Source: Bacteroidota bacterium
Lineage (GTDB): Bacteria > Bacteroidota > Bacteroidia > Cytophagales > Cyclobacteriaceae
Length of the DNA stretch: 12,483 nucleotides
Direction of reading: 5' to 3'
Assembly: GCA_023412765.1 (NCBI GenBank)
Contig: JAEZBX010000093.1
Coordinates: 1-12,483, forward strand
Under the pieces are notes generated by a model. That model ran no database searches, had not been told where the DNA came from, and saw only the letters and a program-made list of their open reading frames with translations. Made by a program: the position numbers and the translations under genes. Positions within the stretch are counted from its first letter, which is position 1, and each line of letters starts with the position of its first letter. Shown here piece after piece: positions 1-7,058 of the stretch.

Positions 1-119
1 AAGGTTGTGGTGGGTTTGCCAAACGCATCCCCAAGGCTACCCGAAATGAGAGCAAGCGATCCAGTAGCGAGAACGCCATTCTTAATCCATTGACGTCTGT
101 TGAGTGTGTTTTTTGTCAT
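1..119 (-). CDS. Exported protein with twin-arginine-like signal, N-terminal fragment
   Basis: Reading leftward from an ATG at 119, 39 codons stay open to the window edge. The N-terminus carries N-R-R-Q-W-I-K at about residues 7-13, followed by a weakly hydrophobic Ala/Leu/Gly/Ser stretch. This fits the twin-arginine pattern (R-R-x-hydrophobic-hydrophobic-K), so export of a folded protein by the Tat system is likely. The mature part lies outside the window, so no function is assigned. In Bacteroidota this kind of leader is common on periplasmic oxidoreductases, sugar-phosphate isomerase-like proteins and some PLP-dependent aminotransferase-like proteins. It is co-oriented with the upstream SusC/SusD/lipoprotein genes. 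However, 143 bp with a strong hairpin and a possible promoter separate them, so it may be its own transcription unit. Confidence 0.6.
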   Translation of the reverse strand, partial: MTKNTLNRRQWIKNGVLATGSLALISGSLGDAFGKPTTT

Positions 120-143
120 GTTCATAAATGTTTAAGGGTGGAG

Positions 144-172
144 CAAATATTTTTTTGATTTTTTTTCGCATC
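144..172 (-). promoter_or_regulatory. Possible promoter for the Tat-signal gene
   Basis: On the minus strand AATATTTG (151 to 144) matches the Bacteroidota -7 consensus TAnnTTTG at all positions except the first. TTG occurs about 21 nt further upstream, inside a run of A-tracts. The -7-like element lies about 24 nt before the ATG at 119, a plausible leader. AT-rich sequence makes chance matches easy, so this is a weak call. Confidence 0.22.
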
Positions 173-178
173 AACAAG

Positions 179-237
179 TGCAACAAAATGATCTTCCGCT
201 CTCGGGTTAGGTAGAAGCGAAAAGACCATTTGTTGCA
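179..237 (-). other. Long imperfect hairpin after the uptake operon
   Basis: Positions 179-200 and 216-237 are near-complementary: TGCAACAAA at the base, then TG, TCTT and CGCT blocks, interrupted by single bulges. In the minus-strand RNA the mismatches become G-U pairs, giving roughly 20 base pairs around a loop of about 15 nt. It follows the small lipoprotein gene by about 25 nt. No U-tract follows on the minus strand, so it is not a standard intrinsic terminator. It could be a 3'-end stabilising structure, a factor-assisted terminator, or the relic of a small inverted-repeat element. Confidence 0.5.
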
Positions 238-262
238 ATTTCTTTGCGCTGCACAGCTATTT

Positions 263-649
263 TTACTTCAAAAATCTGAAGGCTATTCCTTTGTATTCAC
301 CAGCAAATTCATTGGGCTTTACTTCGGTATACATCACTTGAAAACTTCCGTTAACATCGGTAGTGAAAACACCTACCGAGCCGGAGGGAGCAAAAACTTC
401 AACCTGGAGATTGACCAAAGGAATCGAATCAATTCCGATAGTGTGATCAAGTATACCGCTCTTGTCAAGTTCATAGAAAAACGCGGTCAATTCGCCGGGG
501 CTGTCCTCGAGTTCAAGCAGTACTGGAGATGCAACTTTGTTTACCGCCATATCGGATTCGTCCTCGCAGCTGGTAAGCGTTATTATTATCATCACCATTA
601 GCATTGCCATTAAGCAATTGGCTCTGATTGATATCATTTTGTCTTTCAT
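263..649 (-). CDS. Small predicted surface lipoprotein of the SusC/SusD operon
   Basis: The product is a 128-residue protein with a hydrophobic N-terminus and a lipobox L-T-S-C at Cys28, followed by E-D-E-S-D. An acidic stretch after the lipid cysteine is the known pattern for export of lipoproteins to the Bacteroidota cell surface. The mature part is short and predicted beta-rich. Around residues 80-110 the order hydrophobic strand, G-x-F-T-T-D-x-N-G-S-F resembles a carboxypeptidase-regulatory-like or Ig-like fold. I do not recognise a named family. It starts 13 nt after the susD stop, so it is probably co-transcribed and may be an accessory binding or stabilising subunit. ATG at 649 is preferred: a TTG further upstream (673) would overlap susD and add eight residues before the signal peptide. 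Confidence 0.75.
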   Translation of the reverse strand: MKDKMISIRANCLMAMLMVMIIITLTSCEDESDMAVNKVASPVLLELEDSPGELTAFFYELDKSGILDHTIGIDSIPLVNLQVEVFAPSGSVGVFTTDVNGSFQVMYTEVKPNEFAGEYKGIAFRFLK

Positions 650-662
650 GATAAAGTCATTT

Positions 663-2135
663 TTAGTTTTCAATCCACCATAGTTTTGTTTTCATGTCAT
701 CTGGACCGCCATTCAGGTCCACCGACTGGGCAACCTTCGCCGCATTGAGTGAGTATTCCGTTGAAGGGTACATCAACCGCGTTGGCAATACACCATCATT
801 TTGAAATTGTGCCTGGGGGTCAGGCTCAGGCATTATTGGGTAGCCTGTTCGTCTAAGCTCTGTCCATGCTTCGATGCCTTCTCCGAATAGTGCAATCCAC
901 TTTTGTGTGATAATATTTTCTTTAGAAACAGGACCCAATTGCTCTATGTAACCTGCCGGAACGCTTAAACCATATTGGTCAAACGCAGCAGCAATACCTT
1001 CATCGAATAATGCAACAGCATCTCCTGAAATATCTCCATCAAAAGCTGCCTCAGCCTTGATGAACAATAGCTCCGCATAACTCATTAATACCGCTGGAGA
1101 TGTGGCCTGGGCAAAGATTTGGGGATTGATAACAGCACTATAACCAAGAAACTGTGTGGCAATTTCACCAGGCAGACCGTTGGGGTGACCAGAGATGACA
1201 CCCGAAGCGAGATTGCCCGGTGCAGCATACACCTCAAGACGAGGGTCATTCAGGCTTTTGAGTTTATCAACGAAAGTGCTGCTTATGTTCCAATCGGTTC
1301 GTCCCTGCTGAATCAATATATCGTGCCATGGATTATTTGTCGGGACAGCGCCATACTTAAGTTGTGCGATATCTGCCTTGCTACTAATCATCGGAAACGT
1401 AGAAGGGTCGTCAATCATCGCTTGCATTTCTGCACCCGAAGAGGTTACAAGATGCGCCTGACGGTTCAATAACTTAAAGCGAAGGGAATTGAAGAATTTC
1501 TTCCATAGGAGGATGTTGCCATTGAACATGATATCACCCTTCACTGATGGGCCAGCTGGATTTAGAAGTTCATTTGCAATCTTTAATTCTTCAATCAGAC
1601 CAGCATAAATTGTTTCCTGCGAATCATAGTCAGGTGAAAAGATTGGCTCCTCACTTGTTCCTGACAACGCCGAAGTGTATGGCACAGCTCCCCAGATGTC
1701 GGTGATCAAAGAGAAAGACCATGCGCGCATTCCTCTGGCAATCCCCTCGTAGTTTACATTAGGGACCTTCGACTCAGCATTGGAATTGTCTATAATCTTT
1801 TGATAGTTTATTAGTCCTTCAGCATAAAAGACTTCCCAATTTTTGATGTTAACAGAAGGTTGAACGTTGTAATTGTCGCCTTCATTCTCATAGATATTCC
1901 TTGTCAGATATCCGGCCCACGACATCGCATGATCAAAGTTGATGCGTTCGTTTCTTGCCTTATTTCCCCAATAATTGTCAATCGATACCTGCAACGCCTG
2001 GGGTAACAGGTATTGAGGACTCACCTCCAACGGCTTATTGGGATTCTTGTTCATCTCCTCAAAATCGTTCGTACACGAGCCGACTATCAGAACAAGAATT
2101 GTGGCGATTGAGTAAGTTCTTATGATCAATTTCAT
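663..2135 (-). CDS. SusD/RagB-family nutrient-binding outer-membrane lipoprotein
   Basis: The 490-residue product has a lipoprotein signal with lipobox V-G-S-C (Cys21), then T-N-D-F-E-E-M-N-K-N-P-N, the typical opening of SusD-like proteins of the SusD-like_2 type. The length is usual for the family. SusD proteins sit on the cell surface as a lid on a SusC barrel and capture the substrate (oligosaccharide, peptide or other polymer fragment). The substrate cannot be told here because no glycoside hydrolase, peptidase or sulfatase is visible in the window. The helical core is alpha-rich with TPR-like segments, including the A-E-L-L-F-I-K-A-E-A motif near residue 356, a widespread SusD signature. 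It begins 11 nt after the susC stop, so the two genes are almost certainly one operon. Confidence 0.95.
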   Translation of the reverse strand: MKLIIRTYSIATILVLIVGSCTNDFEEMNKNPNKPLEVSPQYLLPQALQVSIDNYWGNKARNERINFDHAMSWAGYLTRNIYENEGDNYNVQPSVNIKNWEVFYAEGLINYQKIIDNSNAESKVPNVNYEGIARGMRAWSFSLITDIWGAVPYTSALSGTSEEPIFSPDYDSQETIYAGLIEELKIANELLNPAGPSVKGDIMFNGNILLWKKFFNSLRFKLLNRQAHLVTSSGAEMQAMIDDPSTFPMISSKADIAQLKYGAVPTNNPWHDILIQQGRTDWNISSTFVDKLKSLNDPRLEVYAAPGNLASGVISGHPNGLPGEIATQFLGYSAVINPQIFAQATSPAVLMSYAELLFIKAEAAFDGDISGDAVALFDEGIAAAFDQYGLSVPAGYIEQLGPVSKENIITQKWIALFGEGIEAWTELRRTGYPIMPEPDPQAQFQNDGVLPTRLMYPSTEYSLNAAKVAQSVDLNGGPDDMKTKLWWIEN

Positions 2136-2146
2136 AATGTTGTCGT

Positions 2147-5100
2147 TTAGAATTTCACATTAACACTGAATCCGATACTTCTTGTGCTCGGTAGTTGACC
2201 ACTGTTAAATCCCAGGTCAGCACTGCTGATCTCCGGATCGATATGGCGAGCGTTCTTGTGAAAGATGGCAAGGTTTCGACCGATGACTGATATGCTGACA
2301 GATTGAAAAAAGTTTCTCTCGAACCATCTGCCGGGTAGCCTGTACGTGATACTGGCTTCGCGGAACTTGACATAGCTTCCATCCATGACAGCCGCCTCAT
2401 GATATTGCCGTCCGCTATAATATGTCATGAATGTCCGGGTTGAGGCAACCACATCGTTGGGTACATAGTTAGGCGACTCAGCAGAACCGATGTTCTTCAC
2501 GCCAAGCCCAATCACGCCTTCTTCCCTACCATCAAGACTTTCTTCCAGAATACCGTTTTGTCTGCCGAGGCTGCTTCCCATATCGTAGATATCTCCGCCC
2601 TTCTTGATATCGATCAAACCCGAGATTGTAAGACCTTTGAAGCTTATAGAATTCAGGATTCCGCCCGTCCAATCAGGTGTGATGTTACCGATGACATGTT
2701 GGCCAGGCAGATTGTAGGGATATCCGTTCCTGAAGATTAGCTGTCCATCATCCGTTCTGGCGAATTTGTTACCGTATAAGTTTCCATACGACTGGCCTAC
2801 ACGCGCCTCCAGCGACGCACCGCGCTGGGTCCACAAGATGAGCGAATTGAGTCCGGGAGCAAGCTCTACCACTTCATTCTTGTTTCGCGCGAAGTTTACA
2901 CTCGCATCCCAGGTAAGACCGTTGGCAAATTTTATTATTGTTCCACCCAGTGAGATCTCAACACCTTTGTTGGTGATTTCACCTGCATTGAGAATTCTTC
3001 CGGTATATCCAGCGCTTCGAGAAATGTCAACAGCAAGAATCTGGTCCTTGGTAGATTGTTCGTAATATGTCACATCCAAACCAAGTCGTCCATTGAAAAA
3101 GCGAATGTCAGCTCCAACTTCTATACCAGTCGTAATCTCCGGTTTCAATTGCGAATTGGCGATCTGAGAGCTTTCCGAGAATTTTGGAACACTTCCATTC
3201 CACAATCCCTTTGGCGTATAAACCTGTTGAAGCTGATAGGGTGCACCATCGCTGCCCACTTGTGCCCAGCTCGCGCGAAGTTTCATAAACGATAGCGCAC
3301 TGTTGAACACTGATGGTATCATGTCCGACACTACTACACTAAGCGCTGCTGAAGGATAGAAGAATGAATTGTTTTGTTTGGGTAGTGTACTGGACCAGTC
3401 ATTTCTTCCGGTAAGATCCAGGAATAGAATATTCTTGTACCCTATGGTGACCGAACCAAACAAACTGTTCATTTCTGATTCAGCAATGGCACTCTCATTA
3501 AGATTTGGGCTGGCATTGTTCCCGAGATTATACACCCGGTCGATGGTCAATTCATTTACCCGCGCATAGTTGCTCTTGAAATAGTTTTTCCTGTTGATTC
3601 CTCCAACCTGAGCAACCAGTGAGAAGTCTTTGAATTGCTTGTCAGCTTTTATAATAAAATCGGAATTTGTTTCCTGGTTCCGAAGAACCTCTTCGCTGTA
3701 TCTACCCGCTCTGAATGAGCCGCCTTTGGTTCGGGCAAAACGATCGACAATGATTCGAGTATCAGACCAAACATCGGTACCAGATCGCGCTAGAACGCTT
3801 AGCCAATCCGTTAATTGGTAGTGAATCGCGATATTTCCCAGGAACCGGTCTTTCTCGTTCGGCTGGACCAGTACTTCTTGTTCAAAATACGGATTGGAGA
3901 AAAATGTATGTTGCCAGTTGGGGGGTTCATTATCGCCTGCAGGCTGAATATGCACGCTCTCGTATTCGCGGTAATTTTTTAGCTGATTAAAATTGGAGTG
4001 ACGATGATGCCAGACAAAATTACTTGAACTCGCGAACCCGCGGTTGTCAGAACCCGACTTAACATATTCAGCAGCGGCCGTAACCTTTAATTTGTCGGTG
4101 AAGTTGTAGGCTGCGTTTAGTCGAAAATTATTCCTGTAATAATCATTGTTATAAACGATGCCATCCTGTTTCAATTGACCAACCGAGAATCGAAATGACC
4201 CCTGATCATTATTACCAGTAATGGATACGTTGGTATTGAACGTTTTACCTGTCTCCCACCATTGCTCCCAATTGTCAGGCTCGGGTACTAACGGTGACGT
4301 TGCTGTACCCGACCACCAATGCCTGACAAGTCGGCCGTCCATTGGCGATCCCCAACTTTCGTCCGTTCCATCGCTGCCTTTAAATCCATCAACTGTTCCA
4401 CTCCATCCGTCAGAATACCAGGTTAGGTATCCCGAGCCTCCACCATACACATTTTGAAATTTGGGTTTTACCAATGGCTTTTCGAAGGTGGTGCTAAAAT
4501 TTAGTTCAACACCAATACCCTTATCGGCACCAGACCCGCTTTTGGTTGTTATAAGAATGACCCCGTTTGCAGCGCGTGAGCCATAAAGCGCAGCTGCTGA
4601 AGGACCTTTCAAAACACTGATGCTTGCAATGTTGCTGGGGTCTATCTCTGAAATACCGCCGCCGTATTGCTGATTTTGCTTGCGATTGAAATTGCCATCA
4701 TTGCGCGTTGCATCTTCACTGCCGTTGAGATTGCGGGAGTTTACCGTTTGTGCAATAGGAACTCCGTCCACAACAACCAAGGGCTGGTTATTCCCCCCAA
4801 CTGACGAAAAGCCGCGGAGAACAAATTCAGGACTACCGCCGGGTACCGCATTCGTTGATACCTGAAGACCTGCGATCTTACCCGAAAGGTTATTGACGAC
4901 GCTCGAAGTTGGCGACTTTGCCAACTCATCCCCTTTCACTTCCTGGACTGCGTAACCCAGCGCTTTCTTGTCGCGCTCAAGTCCGAAGGCGGTAACGACG
5001 AGTTCAGACAACTGCCTGACATCGGTATCCAATGAAACATCTATCTCTGTTTGCTCGCCAATGAGAACCTCTTTCGGCGACATTCCAATGAAAGTAAAGA

Positions 5101-5338
5101 TGAGTGCTTCCGCCTCCGAAGGAACAGTGAGTAAGTAATTACCATTAACATCTGTGATAGTACCCACTGTTGTTCCTTTAACAACAATGTTGACGCCAGC
5201 CACCGTCGAATTATCTTCGCTTGATTTTACAAGACCTTTGATAATTCGCTCCTGCGCGACAGCCGGGGAACAGATAATGAGTAAGAGAAGCGCGCTATAA
5301 AAAGCGCATAGATAGGATCGGGTAAAAGATCTCTTCAT
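2147..5338 (-). CDS. SusC/RagA-family TonB-linked outer-membrane transporter
   Basis: The product has 1063 residues. Residues 1-29 form a signal peptide ending near A-V-A-Q. Residues about 31-105 form a carboxypeptidase-regulatory-like beta domain (K-G-T-T-V-G-T-I-T-D-V-N-G-N-Y). A TonB-box-like L-S-E-L-V-V-T-A-F-G lies at about 110-119. The plug follows, with L-V-V-V-D-G-V-P-I at 187-195 and the hallmark L-K-G-P-S-A-A-A-L-Y-G-S-R-A-A-N-G at 243-259. The rest is a beta-barrel that ends in a terminal phenylalanine, as expected for BAM-dependent insertion. There is no extra STN signalling domain at the N-terminus, so direct control by an ECF sigma/anti-sigma pair is not indicated. The protein imports large substrates across the outer membrane using TonB/ExbBD energy, together with the SusD partner just downstream. 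The leader before the ATG at 5338 is strongly structured. Confidence 0.97.
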   Translation of the reverse strand: MKRSFTRSYLCAFYSALLLLIICSPAVAQERIIKGLVKSSEDNSTVAGVNIVVKGTTVGTITDVNGNYLLTVPSEAEALIFTFIGMSPKEVLIGEQTEIDVSLDTDVRQLSELVVTAFGLERDKKALGYAVQEVKGDELAKSPTSSVVNNLSGKIAGLQVSTNAVPGGSPEFVLRGFSSVGGNNQPLVVVDGVPIAQTVNSRNLNGSEDATRNDGNFNRKQNQQYGGGISEIDPSNIASISVLKGPSAAALYGSRAANGVILITTKSGSGADKGIGVELNFSTTFEKPLVKPKFQNVYGGGSGYLTWYSDGWSGTVDGFKGSDGTDESWGSPMDGRLVRHWWSGTATSPLVPEPDNWEQWWETGKTFNTNVSITGNNDQGSFRFSVGQLKQDGIVYNNDYYRNNFRLNAAYNFTDKLKVTAAAEYVKSGSDNRGFASSSNFVWHHRHSNFNQLKNYREYESVHIQPAGDNEPPNWQHTFFSNPYFEQEVLVQPNEKDRFLGNIAIHYQLTDWLSVLARSGTDVWSDTRIIVDRFARTKGGSFRAGRYSEEVLRNQETNSDFIIKADKQFKDFSLVAQVGGINRKNYFKSNYARVNELTIDRVYNLGNNASPNLNESAIAESEMNSLFGSVTIGYKNILFLDLTGRNDWSSTLPKQNNSFFYPSAALSVVVSDMIPSVFNSALSFMKLRASWAQVGSDGAPYQLQQVYTPKGLWNGSVPKFSESSQIANSQLKPEITTGIEVGADIRFFNGRLGLDVTYYEQSTKDQILAVDISRSAGYTGRILNAGEITNKGVEISLGGTIIKFANGLTWDASVNFARNKNEVVELAPGLNSLILWTQRGASLEARVGQSYGNLYGNKFARTDDGQLIFRNGYPYNLPGQHVIGNITPDWTGGILNSISFKGLTISGLIDIKKGGDIYDMGSSLGRQNGILEESLDGREEGVIGLGVKNIGSAESPNYVPNDVVASTRTFMTYYSGRQYHEAAVMDGSYVKFREASITYRLPGRWFERNFFQSVSISVIGRNLAIFHKNARHIDPEISSADLGFNSGQLPSTRSIGFSVNVKF

Positions 5339-5445
5339 AGGGGTATATGTTTAGGTTTAAATGCAAACCCGCGTAATCGAAACAATACCCCTAACCCGAT
5401 TTAAAAGTCTCTACAAAATTTTGTATTGACTTCGTATTGTTTTCG
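5338..5445 (-). promoter_or_regulatory. Structured susC leader with alternative stems
   Basis: Three segments can pair in two exclusive ways on the minus strand. Segment 1 is CGAAAACAATAC (5445-5434). Segment 2 is TAGGGGTAT-T-GTTTCG (5393-5378). Segment 3 is AAAC-AT-ATACCCCTA (5352-5338), whose last A is the A of the susC start codon. Segments 1 and 2 pair over 11 bp with one bulge. Segments 2 and 3 pair over 9 bp, a 1x2 internal loop and 4 bp. Inside the second fold a further GGTTT/AAACC hairpin (5354-5369) is possible. The 2:3 fold would bury the translation start; the 1:2 fold would free it. The pairing is visible in sequence; the switching role is inferred. Confidence 0.45.
5412..5425. 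promoter_or_regulatory. Perfect 14-bp palindrome upstream of susC
   Basis: TACAAAATTTTGTA is its own reverse complement and lies 74-87 bp before the susC start. It may be an operator for a dimeric regulator. No perfect TAnnTTTG element was found nearby on the minus strand, so the promoter itself is unplaced. Confidence 0.3.
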
Positions 5446-5465
5446 CAATAAATCTATATGCGAAA
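5441..5465. promoter_or_regulatory. 7-11-7 inverted repeat upstream of susC
   Basis: TTTCGCA (5441-5447) and TGCGAAA (5459-5465) are perfect inverted arms with 11 bp between them. This spacing puts the half-sites about 18 bp apart centre to centre. That is compatible with, but not proof of, binding by a dimeric transcription factor controlling the uptake operon. Confidence 0.3.
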
Positions 5466-5901
5466 TTCATGTTTTACAGAATATTGTAATGTATTTCAAA
5501 AAGTAGATGCAGAATGCGTTTGAAATGGAATTTTTCCGAAAAGCGTTGCAGTAAAGAAGGATATCATCCACATACGTATGTTCCAACGTTCGAAAACGTA
5601 TGAGACGGCTACATGTAATTAGCAAAGAGAACCCGGCAAATAAATTCGCTTTGTAAGAGTTGCCTTATTGAAAACTGAAGGCAATCGATTTCGGTCAATT
5701 TGCGTGAAAATATCACATCAATAAAACGGAAAAATACTTTCACAGGGAGCTCCTGAAATTACAAGAAGACGAGTGAAGGAATGAACCTAAGAAATTCATT
5801 TAACAATTTGCCATTGGTACTGCCACTCAGGATTCCATCGAATATGAGATTATTAACAAAGTGCGCGATGAGTTTTACCGCAACACTATGTAACGTTATG
5901 T
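5466..5901. other. Long spacer without a recognisable gene
   Basis: No credible gene is seen on either strand in about 435 bp. Contents worth noting are a perfect 12-bp palindrome ACATACGTATGT (5570-5581), a further ACGTATG half-site at 5596-5602, and a short open plus-strand stretch ending at 5893 that looks faintly coding but has no start. The stretch probably includes the upstream control region of the susC operon and the 3' flank of the GyrI-like gene. No terminator hairpin with a T-tract is visible after the GyrI-like stop codon. Confidence 0.5.
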
Positions 5902-6357
5902 CTATACGCGTATTCCGATTTGCACCTCCGTGGTATTTGCTTCAGGGAAATTGAAATCCGAGTTGATAAAGATTTCCCTGTGGGTTGCCACCGGCTCCAG
6001 TTTATGTTTTACAATAAACTGGAATATTTTATTGTACGTTGATGGTAATTCATTCCACGCGCCTTCATGAACAACCGATACACACTTGAATGGTTCCGTT
6101 CGTTTGAAATGAAATTTGCCGTCGTAGTCAGAAAGAACTTCTGAAACAGGCAAGGCAACTTCAAGAGTAAAGGGTTTGCTTTCATCCCCTGAAAAACCGA
6201 AGTAGTGCCAATGCACTGGTCCGGTAATTTGCAGATCATGATTTACAGCCTCACGAAAAAGCTCTTTTGATACAGGAAGAAAATTTTGGAGCATGTTCAC
6301 GGTTGCCTCCGACCTAAAGTAGAGGAAATTGATAGGTCTTATTTCTTTGACTTGCAT
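5902..6357 (-). CDS. Stand-alone GyrI-like effector-binding domain protein
   Basis: The 151-residue protein fits the GyrI-like / AraC effector-binding (SOUL-like) fold along its whole length. The start M-Q-V-K-E-I-R-P-I-N-F-L-Y-F-R forms the first strand, G-P-V-H-W-H-Y-F-G lies at 46-54, and the conserved second-half block H-E-G-A-W-N-E-L-P-S-T-Y-N-K is at 97-110. The acidic T-T-E-V-Q-I-G-I strand near 142-149 holds the glutamate (144) often used to bind basic or drug-like ligands. There is no helix-turn-helix or other DNA-binding region, so it is not a complete regulator. Relatives bind small molecules, and some hydrolyse electrophilic compounds or inhibit gyrase; which applies here is unknown. 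The strong terminator at 6478-6508 separates it from doxX. It has its own upstream region containing a dyad. Confidence 0.8.
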   Translation of the reverse strand: MQVKEIRPINFLYFRSEATVNMLQNFLPVSKELFREAVNHDLQITGPVHWHYFGFSGDESKPFTLEVALPVSEVLSDYDGKFHFKRTEPFKCVSVVHEGAWNELPSTYNKIFQFIVKHKLEPVATHREIFINSDFNFPEANTTEVQIGIRV

Positions 6358-6390
6358 AAAGTTTTTGTTTTTTCTTGCAAGCTAGGAACA

Positions 6391-6403
6391 GGTTGTGACA
6401 ACC
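6391..6403. promoter_or_regulatory. Dyad upstream of the GyrI-like gene
   Basis: GGTTGT-G-ACAACC is a perfect 6-1-6 inverted repeat about 34 bp before the start codon at 6357. A 10-bp palindrome TAACGCGTTA lies further up at 6430-6439. Either could be an operator; neither is matched to a known regulator. Confidence 0.3.
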
Positions 6404-6477
6404 CTGTGTCAGCAGAACTTTGACCTTAATAACGCGTTAATATTTTATTATTGATGCGGTTTAAAACTTTCGTTGGC

Positions 6478-6508
6478 AAAAAAATAGCTCAGGCGTGACC
6501 TGAGCTAT
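6478..6508 (-). terminator. Intrinsic terminator of the reductase/doxX unit
   Basis: On the minus strand ATAGCTCAGG, a 5-nt loop and CCTGAGCTAT form a perfect 10-bp stem, which runs directly into seven T residues (6484-6478). It starts 43 bp after the doxX stop. This is a textbook rho-independent terminator for transcripts coming from doxX. Confidence 0.92.
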
Positions 6509-6551
6509 ACAATCGTACCTAACCCTGATAATCAGAATTCACATCCCATGC

Positions 6552-6956
6552 TTATACTCTTGCCAGACCCTTGGCTGTAAACAACGGCGCGTAATAATCC
6601 CTGTATCCCCATGCCAGATATAGATGAAGCCCGAGGATAACTATGCTCATTGCAACACTGTCTGTGAGGAAGAGATGAAACAATAAAATATTAATACTTA
6701 TCGGCATCAGCATTACCAACACCAGCGGAACCAATACACCTGCGAGTAGTGAAATACCTATCAAAACTTCAAGCGCTTTAAGGAACGGAAAGAAATAGCC
6801 TGAAAGAAATAGGCCGGTGGTAAAGCTTTCAGCGGCTCCTGCTTGTGGTGGCATGGGAAGGAACTGGAGAAAATAGTTGAGACCGAACACAAGGAAAACA
6901 AGTCCCAATATTATCCGGGCGGTTACGACGGAAATTGATTTGATTTTTTGTGACAT
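6552..6956 (-). CDS. DoxX-family membrane protein
   Basis: The 134-residue protein is very hydrophobic, with four likely membrane helices at about 10-32, 47-72, 74-95 and 100-120. The opening T-A-R-I-I-L-G-L-V-F-L-V-F-G-L-N-Y and the segment F-L-K-A-L-E-V-L-I-G-I-S-L-L-A-G are typical of DoxX/DoxD-like proteins. The family acts in the cytoplasmic membrane and is linked to redox balance. Bacillus CatD and MhqP are DoxX relatives encoded with flavin or dioxygenase enzymes in quinone and electrophile stress regulons. Here it follows an Old Yellow Enzyme gene by 93 bp on the same strand, which supports a similar role. The spacer holds two hairpins, so read-through may be reduced or a separate weak promoter may exist. 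Confidence 0.85.
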   Translation of the reverse strand: MSQKIKSISVVTARIILGLVFLVFGLNYFLQFLPMPPQAGAAESFTTGLFLSGYFFPFLKALEVLIGISLLAGVLVPLVLVMLMPISINILLFHLFLTDSVAMSIVILGLHLYLAWGYRDYYAPLFTAKGLARV

Positions 6957-7004
6957 AGCTTTAGGTGATAAATGGTTTACAAATTCATAATGCGGATGAA
7001 GCCG

Positions 7005-7028
7005 ATCCAGTGCCTGTCGGCACCGGAT
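7005..7028 (-). other. GC-rich hairpin between reductase and doxX
   Basis: ATCC-A-GTGCC, loop TGTC, GGCAC-C-GGAT gives a 5-bp stem, one A/C mismatch and four more pairs. No T-tract follows on the minus strand. It may modulate read-through or protect the downstream doxX transcript. Confidence 0.4.
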
Positions 7029-7035
7029 GAGAGGG

Positions 7036-7058
7036 AAAAACTGTTTTCATCAAACAGT
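7036..7058 (-). terminator. Possible weak terminator overlapping the reductase stop codon
   Basis: On the minus strand ACTGTTT, loop GATGA, AAACAGT is followed by a run of T residues (five in all, the first closing the stem). The first arm includes the last codons and the TGA stop of the alkene reductase. The stem is 7 bp and AT-rich, so termination would be partial at best. That would lower doxX relative to the reductase. Confidence 0.4.

Noticed and set aside
230..601. 123-codon plus-strand frame
   Set aside because: It is antisense to the small lipoprotein, which has a clear lipobox, surface signal and operon spacing; no domain is visible in the plus-strand frame.
650..673. Upstream TTG start for the small lipoprotein
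   Set aside because: It would overlap susD and add charged residues before the signal peptide; ATG at 649 gives a normal lipoprotein signal.
5804..5893. 29 open plus-strand codons ending at 5893 that read like a helical protein tail
   Set aside because: There is no start codon, the frame is blocked just upstream by a stop, and it is too short to separate from chance; it could be a gene remnant but cannot be supported.
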